Assembly: GCA_949361645.1 (NCBI GenBank)
Contig: OX442424.1
Location: 5,229,986-5,293,985, forward strand
DNA from: Spongilla lacustris
Taxonomy: Eukaryota > Porifera > Demospongiae > Spongillida > Spongillidae
Length of the DNA stretch: 64,000 bases
Direction: 5' to 3'
This document shows positions 1-10,435 of the stretch, in pieces. A model generated the notes under the pieces. It searched no databases, was not told the origin of the DNA, and worked only from the letters and a program-made list of their open reading frames with translations. Positions within the stretch are counted from its first letter, which is position 1. Every line of letters begins with the position of its first letter. Position numbers and translations under genes: made by a program.

Positions 1-646
1 AAGTTTCAGTCAGTGAGTCGTCTCCTCCACGGGAAGTATCTGCACGAGGTGTAACCACAGCCACAGCTGCAGCGTTACATTCCTGCACGCTGTCTGGTAG
101 GGGAACTGTAGCGCTAACTCGTAGGACATCAGCAGTTGTAAGATATGACTCCAGCTCTATCGTCGCAATGACAGCATCCTCGACTGTCTTTGGGCCCTTC
201 TGCTTTACCCCGAATGCGACTTGAGGGTTTCCTATTTCTGTCAGAAACTGGTTCAAGGCGAGGCGCTCTCTTGCTTTGTCTTCTAAGTCTCCGTAGGCCT
301 TGTCCGCAAGTACCTTCAAGGCATCACCAAACGACGCCCAGTCCTCGTCTTTTCGCCTCTTTCTCGAATGAAGTTCCGCTACGTACAGCTCACGCTTGCT
401 GTCAGGGTTGAAACGCTTGTTAAGGGCAACCATAGACTCACTAAATTTCTCTCTGACAGCTCCCGGGAACCTCATGAAGGCGGTTTGGGCCTTCCCCGTC
501 AGTCGTACGCGCAGCCATTTCAATTTGTCATCTTCACTCTCCCACTTGTTGACGACAGCTACGTTTTCGAAGTGTGCCGCCCACTCTGGCCAGCTCCCTG
601 TCACACCGTCGTACGGTTCAGGCAGCACCAGCGGTCGCTGTGCCAT
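1..646 (-). CDS. Gag polyprotein of a Ty3/gypsy-like LTR retrotransposon, 3' end cut by window edge
   Basis: On the minus strand an open frame runs from an ATG at 646-644 to the window edge (about 215 codons, no stop). The translation begins MAQRPLVLPEPYDG and continues with W..WAAHFENVA, KLKWLRVRLTGKAQTAF and ALNKRFNPDSKRELY, the arrangement of a retrotransposon capsid (Gag) domain, which packages the element RNA. No zinc knuckle is reached before the edge. The gene lies 22 bases downstream of a primer-binding-like sequence and a short LTR-like segment, as expected for gag. Ty3/gypsy is preferred because the capsid pattern and short spacing fit, but pol lies outside the window, so the superfamily is inference. 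The plus-strand open frames over this interval are shadows. Confidence 0.75.
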   Translation of the reverse strand, partial: MAQRPLVLPEPYDGVTGSWPEWAAHFENVAVVNKWESEDDKLKWLRVRLTGKAQTAFMRFPGAVREKFSESMVALNKRFNPDSKRELYVAELHSRKRRKDEDWASFGDALKVLADKAYGDLEDKARERLALNQFLTEIGNPQVAFGVKQKGPKTVEDAVIATIELESYLTTADVLRVSATVPLPDSVQECNAAAVAVVTPRADTSRGGDDSLTET

Positions 647-654
647 GTCGTCTA

Positions 655-668
655 GCCGACTACGCCAA
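655..668 (-). promoter_or_regulatory. Putative tRNA primer-binding site
   Basis: Minus strand reads TTGGCGTAGTCGGC immediately after an LTR-like ...CTCGTCACA end. TGG at the start complements a tRNA 3' CCA, and the site sits between the putative LTR and the gag ATG. The priming tRNA is not identified. Confidence 0.45.
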
Positions 669-814
669 TGTGACGAGATGGCGAGGTAGCAACTTAATAG
701 CAGCAAGTTGCAAGTATATAGAACTGACTAACATAAGAAAATATAGACTATATATGCACAAGCAGCCTGTCACCTGATTCCATGGGTTCAATGCGCAAGC
801 GCGTACTCATTACA
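669..814 (-). repeat. Putative short LTR of the retrotransposon
   Basis: On the minus strand this segment starts TGTAATGAGTACGCGC and ends CTCGTCACA, the usual TG...CA form. It includes a TATA-like CATATATAGTC about 80 bases before the end. The length of about 146 bp is short for an LTR, and the start is a guess because the second LTR is outside the window. Confidence 0.35.
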
Positions 815-1770
815 CAAAATTACAAAAATTTCAAAAGCTGTATGCAAAGCTGCTGGGGCAATGCACAATCGCAATCACGTGCATAGCATACGGCAGCTCA
901 CCCTGCATGCAGATATACATGAAAGCAAATGTGGTTATTACATAGTACTATTTACTACTTGGTAAAGGAAGGCTGGTACCACGTTTTCATTATTACAAAG
1001 TAGTACTGAAATCTGGCCATGCAATGCCGTAGGATTGAAGTGTCATAAATCTATTTTGCAATTCAGTACAAAATTGCAAGACCTGGCAAAAGTTGCAAAG
1101 CTGATGTGATGGAGGAGCTTACAGCTATATAGCGCTCCTAGTTCCCAGACCCTCCCATACCCATGCACCAGAATAAAAACTATTCCGCTCTGTTACTAGT
1201 TAGTTCCATGCCCTTATTATTTTCCCTCTCCGGATCACTCTACAGGCCTATAGCTATTGCCAGGCCTTGCCTTGCCATAAACTTCAGAAACCGTGCCACA
1301 GTCATCAAATTCTCTTTCGGTTAGATGCTTCGTCACCAGCAGCTGCAGTCAGCTTTTACACAGATGGAACGGAAAACTACATGCGTAGATACATATCACG
1401 ACCTTCATCTTTAGTTAGTGGATTCAAGACCTCTTTTGAAACCATTGTGGCCAATGAGTTATTTCCTTCGCACCAAACATTGTGGTTGCATATGGTTGGG
1501 GGAGCGTACATGAGAACTGACTTCGATTCTATGTGATGTATAATTATCCATACTGGGTATATGCACACAATTTTATCAGTATATATCCTTTTTCGAGGTG
1601 GACCTTGGGCAAAAAGGGTCGAGCCATAGCCCTAATGCCTGACCGGCTGCAACAGCCCTGACTTGATCCCGTACTAGTGCTCTTACATGCACTCGTGCGC
1701 ATGGCAGTTCTTATTAATATATGCACAATAAAGGGAATAATATTCATAGCCTGCCAAGCGGACCTTGCGT
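815..1770. other. No recognisable gene
   Basis: Mixed-composition DNA. Open frames here (for example 1267-1536) show no family pattern. The words gcttacag...gcgctcc near 1117-1140 resemble motifs also seen near 35128, 45235 and 59670, so at least part is old repeat. Confidence 0.4.
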
Positions 1771-1822
1771 CCAGTGGGGGGGTGCAATTGCACCCGTTTG
1801 CACCCCCCTGGCTACGGGCCTG
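1740..1822. repeat. Transposon end fragment, GGCTACGGGCCTG type
   Basis: The C-rich stretch followed by CTGGCTACGGGCCTG is the same terminus seen at 32526-32540 and, inverted, at 31601. Only one end can be placed here, so this is a truncated copy. Confidence 0.4.
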
Positions 1823-2195
1823 TTAATTTTGAATGCGGTTTTGTGCTATCCAAGCGCTATTGTATGTTATTCGAATGGACCCTTTGCATGAAAGATCGGA
1901 AGTACGATAAATGTCACGTCTGGAGTAAAAACCACAGCGGTTGCCTAGAGACATTGTGTCACGTCCGCGGACCTTTGCGTAATAAAATGGCAACGCTCGA
2001 AGTCTGCTCAGACATTGATCCTTCGGCCGATCCAGTTCCTGATCAAACTATGCTGCCAACAGTAAGTTTGACCGATTCTGACATACCCAGAGCCTTTTTA
2101 AAGCCATCCATTTAAAAAGGCTCCGGGTATGTCAGACTCGGTCAAGCTTACTGTTGGCAGCAGAGTTTGATCAGGAACTGGATCGGCCGAACTGC

Positions 2196-2262
2196 AGCGC
2201 CAGGTTAACCGGGGCGCAGATGGCGCAAAAGCGCCAGGCCCACCGACGATAGGGGCCCATTT
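2196..2262. repeat. Dispersed repeat shared with 24836-24898
   Basis: The block containing GGCGCAAAAGCGCCAGGCCC and CCGACGATAGGGGCCC occurs reverse-complemented near 24836-24898. It is a palindrome-containing dispersed repeat of unknown class. Confidence 0.55.
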
Positions 2263-2649
2263 ATCCACATATGTACACGCCCACAATGGATGAATTTAAT
2301 TAGTTAATAAGTACAACAGTAAAGCAGCGTGCTCATGCGCGTGTGTTAAAGGCGAATCGGCCCAACGGAACACCCTTATAAAATTGGACCACCTCGCCAC
2401 AGTATTTACGGTGCGCAATGACTGGATCGGGAGAAGCAAGTAATTCTTGTCGTATTGTATCAATTTTAGTGTTACTTAGTACGCAATACACAGGGAAAAA
2501 CGCGTCGAATCAGGCCGTTTTGATTTTCTGTAAAACCACTGTGTGATTGAACATTAAAATTCATTTGTATGTGATATCACGTAATGATTCCAAAATGATT
2601 CTACGCGTTTTTTCCTGTGATAACTATGCTGTTTTTGAGACTTTAATAG

Positions 2650-2783
2650 TGCAAAAGTTGCAAAGCGGCTGGGGCGGAGCCCCAGACCCCGATGGCCCAT
2701 ATCCGCTGGGTGGAGGCCTATATAGGTATCCTTGCCTGTCGCATCACCCCCACCCTCGCCCCGAAATCCTGGATCCGTCCCTG
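2650..2783. repeat. hAT-like element end fragment
   Basis: Begins with AAGTTGCAAAGCGGCTGG, also present at 35102, and finishes CCTGGATCCGTCCCTG, the CAGGGNCGGATCCAGG terminus of the family found throughout the window. No matching other end was placed. Confidence 0.45.
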
Positions 2784-3487
2784 CTATGCAGTACTAAAAT
2801 TTAGTACATTTATCAGTTGATTCGTTTTCAGCCATTGAAGCTAGAACTAGAAAAATCGCTTTTCATGCATAAGGTAATTCTTTTGCATGTGTATCTTCAT
2901 TAAAAAAAAGTACATGCATGTGCGCGCTGTGTACGAAACAAACCAGCTACACGTGGTGGAAACCGAATGACTCAATATCGGAAGGAGTTATGTTCAAACC
3001 CGGAAAATGCGAGATGGAGGGGCTGCCAATACCCTATTTGCCTAGGGCCGCCAAACATCTAACGCCGGCCCTGCTGGGCCCAACGCAAGGGACTCCCCCC
3101 TCCCCCCGCTTGCACTTATACGAGGCAGGGGGCCCACAAGCTTTACCCTGCGCCAGGCCCATTAAACGGTTAATCCGGCACTGGGCCGAAGGATCACCGT
3201 CCGAGCGGGAAGGAATGACTCCGAGCGTTGCCATTTTATTACGTAAAGGTCCGCGAACGTGACACAATGTCTCTAGGCAACCGCTGTGGCTTTTACTCCG
3301 GACGTGACGTTTATCGTACTTCCGATCTTTCATGCGAAGTGTCCATACAGTGCTCCCTCGATTATACGGAAAAGTATCACCTCGATTATACGGAAAATAA
3401 GGCACATTCATTGGGTGTTAGGAAAACTGTCGGTGTACTTAGCCATAAGCTGTCTAAACCATTAATGACATTCATACTTACCTCTAA

Positions 3488-4494
3488 TTACATTCCCCAA
3501 GCCAATGTGGTGCAGCCTTTTATTAACAAAAAAAGGCAATTGAATTTTAAGAGACAGTTTTCAGCAACGCCCTTTCTTTGATCTCTCAGGGCTATAGATG
3601 GTGCAGTATGCCTGCAAAACACGCGCACACAATGCATTTCATACGGGAGCTCATGTGAGCATGCATGCTTGATCATGAACATGTACTGGTACACCGCCCT
3701 GCATCGTGTTATGTGTATCTGCAGGTCCATGTGTTGAGCCTGCTGCACACCTTCCATCATTACTGATACTAACCTGTGCTTGGTTGGTACAATTATCTCA
3801 ATGTCACATTGTGGGCACACCAACCTTGATGGCGTTAGATAATACTGGCTCTCATCAGTGCGTTCCAAAGTGCTAGCAACATGATCAGGTGTAAGCAAAT
3901 CTGCATTCACGCAAACACTGTACAAAACAGTATACATTATGCTCACCAATTCATACATCCTTGAACAAACTGTATTTTAAAGGCAAGCACTGTTGCAGAA
4001 TGAATATATAAGAAGAGAAGGTAACTGATGCATGTGACATTATGAACCTGTTAACTGTTGAAACAAGGTGGAATAGCTGAATGGCACTTGATCCGTGCTG
4101 GTTTGAAGTGGCTTCCATCTGCTGGGCAATGCACTTATCTGTGTGTGCTTGCTCGCGCGTGTGTTGTGTGCACGTGTTGTGTGTTCGCTTGCGTGTGTGT
4201 ATCGTGCGTGAGTCATGCACGTAATGATTTACCATATAGTGTTTAAAATTACCTCGCTCAGCTTGCCTTGAGTAGGTTGGCATGGGCATGCATGGTGAAC
4301 TCATCGTGTTGAGAGCTTGAAACAATTAAAATGTCAAGATCGCGTGCAACATCCGACGCATGTATAAATGTGGAAGGCACAATTATATTACACAAATACC
4401 CTGACCCTAGGCCCTGTAGAAATACCATGTCTGACGTGTGCTTTGATTGGTCTAGTCTTGAAACGTAGCGTCGCCTGCGACAGAGAGACATCAC
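3488..4494 (-). CDS. Mirror copy of the unrecognised sequence, left foldback arm
   Basis: Reverse-complement duplicate of 4678-5684: open frames 3488-3958 and 4258-4494 on the minus strand encode the same residues as the right arm apart from one change (MMS instead of MMP at the start of the first). The two copies are divergent and share a spacer of about 115 bp. A transcript crossing the centre would fold into a long double-stranded RNA. Function unknown. Confidence 0.3.
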
Positions 4495-4677
4495 GTGATT
4501 GCATTAAAAAGTGTTTACTGAGCTGTAACTCAACACATGGACGTTTATCTGTTAAAGTTCTCTATATGTTCGGAAGGCGAGCTAGGCAAGTTTGAGCAAT
4601 AGGTACACTGACAATGGTCGATCACGAGCGAAAACGATTCCAATTACAGCACAGTAAACACTTTTTAATGCAATCAC

Positions 4678-5684
4678 GTGATGCCTCTCTGTCGCAGACG
4701 ACGCTACGTTTCAAGACTAGACCAATCAAAGCACACGTCAGACATGGTATTTCTACAGGGCCTAGGGTCAGGGTATTTGTGTAATATAATTGTGCCTTCC
4801 ACATTTATACATGCGTCGGATGTTGCACGCGATCTTGACATTTTAATTGTTTCAAGCTCTCAACACGATGAGTTCACCATGCATGCCCATGCCAACCTAC
4901 TCAAGGCAAGCTGAGCGAGGTAATTTTAAACACTATATGGTAAATCATTACGTGCATGACTCACGCACGATACACACACGCAAGCGAACACACAACACGT
5001 GCACACAACACACGCGCGAGCAAGCACACACAGATAAGTGCATTGCCCAGCAGATGGAAGCCACTTCAAACCAGCACGGATCAAGTGCCATTCAGCTATT
5101 CCACCTTGTTTCAACAGTTAACAGGTTCATAATGTCACATGCATCAGTTACCTTCTCTTCTTATATATTCATTCTGCAACAGTGCTTGCCTTTAAAATAC
5201 AGTTTGTTCAAGGATGTATGAATTGGTGAGCATAATGTATACTGTTTTGTACAGTGTTTGCGTGAATGCAGATTTGCTTACACCTGATCATGTTGCTAGC
5301 ACTTTGGAACGCACTGATGAGAGCCAGTATTATCTAACGCCATCAAGGTTGGTGTGCCCACAATGTGACATTGAGATAATTGTACCAACCAAGCACAGGT
5401 TAGTATCAGTAATGATGGAAGGTGTGCAGCAGGCTCAACACATGGACCTGCAGATACACATAACACGATGCAGGGCGGTGTACCAGTACATGTTCATGAT
5501 CAAGCATGCATGCTCACATGAGCTCCCGTATGAAATGCATTGTGTGCGCGTGTTTTGCAGGCATACTGCACCATCTATAGCCCTGAGAGATCAAAGAAAG
5601 GGCGTTGCTGAAAACTGTCTCTTAAAATTCAATTGCCTTTTTTTGTTAATAAAAGGCTGCACCACATTGGCTTGGGGAATGTAA
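4678..5684 (+). CDS. Unrecognised coding-like sequence in right foldback arm (possible spliced exons)
   Basis: Two open stretches are coding-like: 4678-4914 (starts MMPLCRRRRYVSRLDQ) and 5214-5684 (156 residues from MYELVSIMYTVLY). A GAG|GTAATT donor lies at 4916-4924, and TTCTGCAACAG could be an acceptor near 5173-5183, so they may be exons of one gene. The second stretch contains CPQCDIEI and, further on, HITRC and HACSH, cysteine-histidine clusters that might bind metal, but I recognise no family. The CA-rich sequence between them is intron-like. Likeliest explanations are a host gene fragment captured by the foldback, or chance open frames. Nothing supports a specific function. Confidence 0.3.
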
Positions 5685-5944
5685 TTAGAGGTAAGTATGA
5701 ATGTCATTAATGGTTTAGACAGCTTATGGCTAAGTACACCGACAGTTTTCCTAACACCCAATGAATGTGCCTTATTTTCCGTATAATCGAGGTGATACTT
5801 TTCCGTATAATCGAGGGAGCACTGTAGTAGCGATAAATATAGATACAAAAATTCATATCGGTTTTGGTCACGTCGTCTCATGTAGCCTACATTGTAAACT
5901 GATCAAGGCGGATTTAGGGGTGCATATACTGAACGCGTTTTAAC

Positions 5945-6330
5945 GGCAAAACACAAACATTGCAATTAACTCTGCACCTATAAAATCCGGCCTGGCTATT
6001 CCCTGGAACAGAATAAGACTTCTTATAATTAGATGTTAAAACATTGCACAAACTTACCTATTACTTGTACAGGTCAGGAGTATCTCTAACTGGGGAGGAG
6101 AGGATACGCCACATATGCCGAGAAATTGTGGGTGACAACTTGAAAGGAGCAATGATCATTTCCTCACACTTCTGGTGGTGATATTCCACATCTGGTTCAA
6201 ACGGTTGTTAACCTCTTGGAAGAGAATGAAAGGTTATGAATTCTAGGCATAACCCTTACACAATAATTTAATTTTAACCCAATGCAGGACAGGACGGCTT
6301 GCTTGGCCATGGGTTATAATTGGAGGGGAC
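5945..6330. repeat. Dispersed repeat, inverse copy at 17290-17700
   Basis: Blocks such as TGTGGGTGACAACTTGAAAG and CCTGGCTATTCCCTGGA recur reverse-complemented at 17400-17640 with moderate divergence, preceded in both by GAACGCGTTTTAACGGC-like sequence. Unclassified transposon or old gene remnant. Confidence 0.6.
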
Positions 6331-7101
6331 AAATGAGGCAGCTCATTCAAGTTGAACTTTCAGACAGTAGCGTAGCAAGGTTGGGGGGGGGGGGGGGGGG
6401 AGACATATGTCCTTGAGGGCAGGGATGAGGGGGTGTCAAAATGGTCCAGAGGTAATTATTGTGTTCACGGGATTGGGCGCCTCTAGAGTCTTTCGATACA
6501 CAAACTTTTTAATTCGCTTCTAATCACGGATATTGAAGGTATGGTACTATCCCGTATCTGGCCAAATGTGAGGGGGAACACCGTATCCCTCCCCCCCCCC
6601 CCCCCAGGGGGCAATATTGTGCATCTTGTCCCTGGGTGCTCAACAACCACACTATGCCACTGCTTTCAGATCATAAATGTTCCAGCACCTAGTTTAAAGA
6701 AGCTTGTTAGCCTCAATCAGTATACTGCCCGCCTGAGCATTACGCTGTCGGCTGATGCGCCAGAATGCTAGGAAGAGAGATTTGTTTAGTGTAGTATTTA
6801 ACTCTGTCCACAACACCTGTGTGTTTTGCTGCTTTGAATCGGGTGACAAAATTATCAACCTATTGACCTTCATCTCTCACTGCTGGTGAAGAGAGTGAGG
6901 CAGCCGCACTGCTGAAGAGTGATGACGGCCCATCTCCACCAGTCCTGATCAAGCAGACATAAACAGCTGCCTCTTAAGGAGGAGCAGTTACATGTAAGAT
7001 TGTTATGTAAATATGTCATACTAAATCATACCTTATAGCTAATGACATTCATGCATGTAACAGGACCTCATCTGCTTGTTCCAGCACTGTGAATACAAGG
7101 T

Positions 7102-7364
7102 GTGCAGAGATGCAGACACAGTGGAAGGGAACCATGCCATGATGGAGGAGGGGAAGTTTCCGTTTGGAAGGCAGGAGGAAATTCTACCACCGAGGCTTTC
7201 CTGCTCCAAGGGCTCCATTTCAGCCTGCTAGTGGTGGGTCTGGAATGCCATCAATTGGTGGTGTATCAGGAGGATGCTTCCAGGGTGGCCAATTTGGTCA
7301 CATCAAGTGGGACTATCCCAGGAAGGCGCTTGTGACCAGCTCTCTGCATCCTTCCCATGACTGA
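7102..7364 (+). pseudogene. Gag C-terminus remnant with degenerate zinc knuckle
   Basis: The frame 7164-7364 reads ...PIGGVSGGCFQGGQFGHIKWDYPRKA: the spacing is that of a CX2CX4HX4C knuckle, but the second and fourth cysteines are replaced by glycine and tyrosine. This is the RNA-binding tail of a retrotransposon Gag, followed by a stop at 7362-7364. Upstream sequence (7102 on) is open in another frame, indicating a frameshift. It sits 250 bp before the reverse transcriptase remnant. Confidence 0.6.
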
Positions 7365-7607
7365 GTCAGATGAGGGGTAAATAGGTAGTAAGCGTGTTGA
7401 TTATTGATAAGGAATTTTGTCACCCAATACTGAGGATGTGTGAAGCAGGTGCTGGGATTTTCAGCTAGATGTACCTACAAGCAATGGTATACATTCTGTT
7501 AAAGGGGGCCTGGAAATATGTGTGAATTTTTGGAGGTTGTGTGCTTCTCCATGGCTTATAGATACCATTGTTAGGGATATTTATTACTTTTGGAGCAGAA
7601 CCCAACT

Positions 7608-8420
7608 GTCATGCTATCGAATGTAGAAGCTAAGTTTGTAGAGATAGCAATAAAAGAATTGCTGAATGGTGGATATGTTGACAGAGTGGCCGAACAACTG
7701 CATGTGCGCAGTATCTAATGGTAGTGGGAAGAAATGATTAGTAGTTAATTTAAGGCATGTTGATCGTTTTTTGTTGAAACAGAGTTGTAAGTACAAGGAT
7801 ATGCATTTGGCTATGTTGGTATTCAAGCCAGGTGAGTCAGAGTGGATGCTTTCGTTCGATCGTAAGTCTGGATACCATTTATATTGTGCTGCATCACCAA
7901 AAATATATGGGTTTTGAGTGGGGAGGGAAGTACTTTGTTTTCGCTGTGTTGCCATTTGGCTTGTCCACAGCACCATATGTTTTTATGTTTTTACTAAACT
8001 ATTCCAGCCTTTAGTGCAATTGTGGCAGGTTAAGGGCCAAAATGCCATTTTTTATTTGGATGATGGTATTTGTGCAGTTGCGGGTGAGATGGAGGCAGGC
8101 ATTAGTAGTCAGTGGGTAAAAAGTTGATTGGTAAAATCATTTCTAATTAATGGGCCTAGTGTTGGGCACCATAGCCAGATTTATGACCAGGGGGTTGTGC
8201 TGCAAACTAGGAATGCATGGTGTGAGATGCTCAAACTATCAGCAGATGCAAAAATGGTGCTCACCTTCTTCAAGCAGTCCATAGGGAAAGTGAACATTTC
8301 CATTGACATTGGCAGGGTTGGTATATGTCCCATGATGTTATGGCCATCTTGTTTTCTTTCTTCTGTAGATGTATTCTCCTCTGGGGTCTGGCCTCTGTTA
8401 TCAAATCTGGAGGACCCATG
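7608..8420 (+). pseudogene. DIRS-type reverse transcriptase remnant
   Basis: Reading across frames gives, in order: FVEIAIKELLNGGYVDRV (about 7625-7680), MLSFDRKSGYH with the motif-A aspartate (about 7847-7880), YVFAVLPFGLSTAPYVF-like sequence (7930-7985), FTKLFQPLVQLW (7990-8030) and YLDDGICAVAGEMEAG (8052-8100), where YLDD is the catalytic motif. This order and the VLPFGLSTAPY block are typical of DIRS reverse transcriptases. Several +1/-1 shifts and stops (for example at 8125) break it. The RNase H part is unrecognisable beyond about 8250. The element is dead. Confidence 0.8.
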
Positions 8421-8431
8421 AAGAGCTTAGG

Positions 8432-8685
8432 TGGCTGGCCAAAGCGTTGCCACCTACAGCCCTGAAATTTAAGGGTGGCGTGACCCTGATGAAATATCTT
8501 GGAACCTTTCAGAGGTGGAAGACACTGGCAGAGGCCAGACGGGGGGTCCAAAGCTTCCTTGTACAGGAAATCCATTTGGTGCTGTACATGCAGCACCTAA
8601 GTGAGTCTATTCAGTCGAAATCAGCTGTAGAGGAGGCAGTGCATGTTGTTTCAGGTTTGCCATCCATTGCAGGGTCCCTATATTG
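8432..8685 (+). pseudogene. DIRS tyrosine recombinase, N-terminal part
   Basis: The frame spanning 8369-8685 reads through GVTLMKYLGTFQRWKTLAEA and LYMQHLSESIQSKSAVEEAV, the core-binding (SAM-like) domain pattern of DIRS recombinases, then is cut after PSIAGSLY by a hAT-like element beginning at 8686. The continuation of the same gene is found 1.75 kb downstream at 10436, so the break is an insertion and not the natural end. Confidence 0.75.
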
Positions 8686-8854
8686 CAGAGGCAGATACAG
8701 GGGGGGAGTCCAGGACTCCAGGGTGTCCGGACACCCCCCCTTGGAACCATTGATGAATATAATTAGCCCACATCGCGCACATATAAATGCAATTACATGT
8801 ATAGTACCGTATGCTTTGAAGCGATTTCGTCACCCCATATACCACTAAAAATAC

Positions 8855-8881
8855 CAGGGGCGGCGGAAGGTATTTTTAAGT

Positions 8882-8912
<31 letters not shown>

Positions 8913-9154
8913 TAAGTCTATGAATATATAATGATGGGCTTGGTAGATAGTGGTTGCGCACGCGAAAATGAACCGCTTGTTGAGTAGCTACTTAACGGTT
9001 CACACTTTAAATATCATCCGATTTCCGTTCTCTTTGGTTATAATGTACAACACGGTTAGTTACGGCTAATAATAATTCTACTCGGTAAAGTTGGGGGGGT
9101 AAATACCCGGTACCCCCCCCCCCCCCCCCCCCCCCCCCGGTTCCGCCGCCGCTG
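8855..9154. mobile_element. 300 bp G-rich MITE with CAGGGGCGGCGGAA ends
   Basis: Left end CAGGGGCGGCGGAAGG, right end reverse complement CAGCGGCGGCGGAACCGG, each followed inward by a long G tract. Flanking pentamers aatac and tatac match at four of five bases. Too short to encode a transposase. Confidence 0.75.
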
Positions 9155-9688
9155 TATACACCAGTATGCATGCAATCAAACCGAAGCGTAAATGTATAGG
9201 GCCTTATACTTACTCACCAAACAGAATTTTATTTGCCTTGAATTGGAATAACGTATAATACTCTTAAAGATATGATTGACCAAACGCGGTAGTAAGGCCC
9301 GCCAGACTACTTTACATATTTTGCAAAAGGCTGGATCCGGGTTGCCAAAGGCCAACACGGCCTGACACACCCACTACCCCTTCACCCATAAGAAGGGTTG
9401 CTTGTTGCAACAATATGTGACAGGCTAGGGTATATGCAATGTGGAACATTTGACACTGAAATGTGCTTGATGATAGTAATCAATGTATAGATTTGAATAA
9501 CAGAATAGATACAGCCAATAACACACACAATCACTAATTTAAATAGCTTTCTATTACTGAGTCAGGGCAAAATCAGTCAAAGCACACATATAGAGTTAAC
9601 AAATTAGGATGATCATGATCTACAATGCCTTAATGTACAATTGCTGGTGCATGCATGATGCGACAATCTTCTTGCCCTGTGGGTGGAT

Positions 9689-9790
9689 CCAAGCCTGTCA
9701 CGTCAGGGTTTGACCTGCCAGGCCAAGTGGACAGTACGGCCTGGCAGGCCGACCTTGGAGGGGGGGGGGGGGGGGGGGGAAGTGGCCAGC
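9689..9790. repeat. GC-rich inverted motif with poly-G tract
   Basis: GGCCTGGCAGGCC-type inverted words lead into about 20 consecutive G at 9760-9779. Unclassified, and probably another degenerate G-rich element. Confidence 0.35.
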
Positions 9791-10435
9791 AATTCTCAAC
9801 CTTTTGGCATGATGTGCTTCATTGATCATGATGTGGGATATAAATTCCTGTTCCAAGTGATTAACATGTACGTATACGTGGTACATTAGAGAAGTCATGC
9901 GAATAATAGAGTTCTTTAGCATGGTCAGTTGTGCACGGGACTGAGAAACACACTTTGTGTAGTAACCAAAAATGTTACTTAATAGTTAGTGTTTTGTTTT
10001 CGCTTCGAACCTGTACTCATCTATACATATAGGCAATTATAAGTTAGTTCCTATATAGTTAGCAGCAATTAAAGTGTAGAAATCTAATAGGCCAGGCCTG
10101 TTTGAGAGCACTAAATACATTGTTTTAATACATTAAAGTCCAGCATCTGCCTATTTTTAAACGATTTCGACTTCGAGATTGTATGAAAAGCTCCAGCTTC
10201 TGGAGCTCCGCCCCAGACCCCGGTATATATTATGTCATTGATGTGTGCATGGGGACGTACGTATATGGTGTATACCGTTAAGTAACTCACTATCGGCGTG
10301 GCTAATTAACACTCCTTGTGAAAAAAATTCTAGGGCTCAGCCCCAGACCCCGAGGAAGCGTCACCTCCTGCCCCACTCCTTCATTAAAATCATATTGGAC
10401 ACCCCCCTCTCCGAATTCCTCCGTCCGCCCCTGAA

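Larger units (their letters stand above)
1875..3346. repeat. Old inverted repeat with internal hairpin
   Basis: The segment 1875-2030 is repeated as its reverse complement at about 3184-3346 (for example GATCGGAAGTACGATAAA against TTTATCGTACTTCCGATC). Inside it, 2024-2107 and 2114-2190 form a second, nearly perfect stem with a loop of a few bases. The right copy ends exactly where the pogo-type foldback has inserted, and related flank sequence resumes after 5826. It looks like the debris of a DNA transposon; no transposase is recognisable. Confidence 0.65.
3348..5824. mobile_element. pogo/Tigger-type foldback element, 1.2 kb arms
   Basis: A near-perfect palindrome: 3346-4528 is mirrored by 4644-5826 (paired positions sum to 9172) around a spacer of about 115 bp. 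The ends read CAGTGCTCCCTCGATTATAC, flanked by TA on both sides (3346-3347, 5825-5826). CAGT ends with repeated TCGATTATACGG words and a TA duplication are known for pogo/Tigger elements of the Tc1/mariner superfamily. Mirrored open frames differ by a single residue over about 358 codons compared, so the arms are very young or being homogenised. No transposase is encoded, so it would be non-autonomous. Confidence 0.85.
8686..10433. mobile_element. hAT-like insertion splitting the DIRS recombinase gene
   Basis: Starts CAGAGGCAGATACAGGGG and ends CCTCCGTCCGCCCCTG, inverted versions of the CAGGGGCGGAT-type terminus. The recombinase coding sense stops at its left edge and resumes within ten bases of its right edge, which gives strong positional support. 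The flanking pentamers (tattg and aatac) do not match, so the duplication has decayed or a few bases were lost. Contains a second small element at 8855-9154 and poly-G tracts. No transposase is seen. Confidence 0.65.

Noticed and set aside
190..777. Plus-strand open frames over the first 0.8 kb
   Set aside because: They overlap the minus-strand gag frame, which has recognisable capsid-like sequence and the expected LTR context.
6365..6610. Possible hAT-like element starting CAGTAGCGTAGCAAGG
   Set aside because: The left terminus and a G tract are present, but no matching right terminus or duplication was found, so no element is called.
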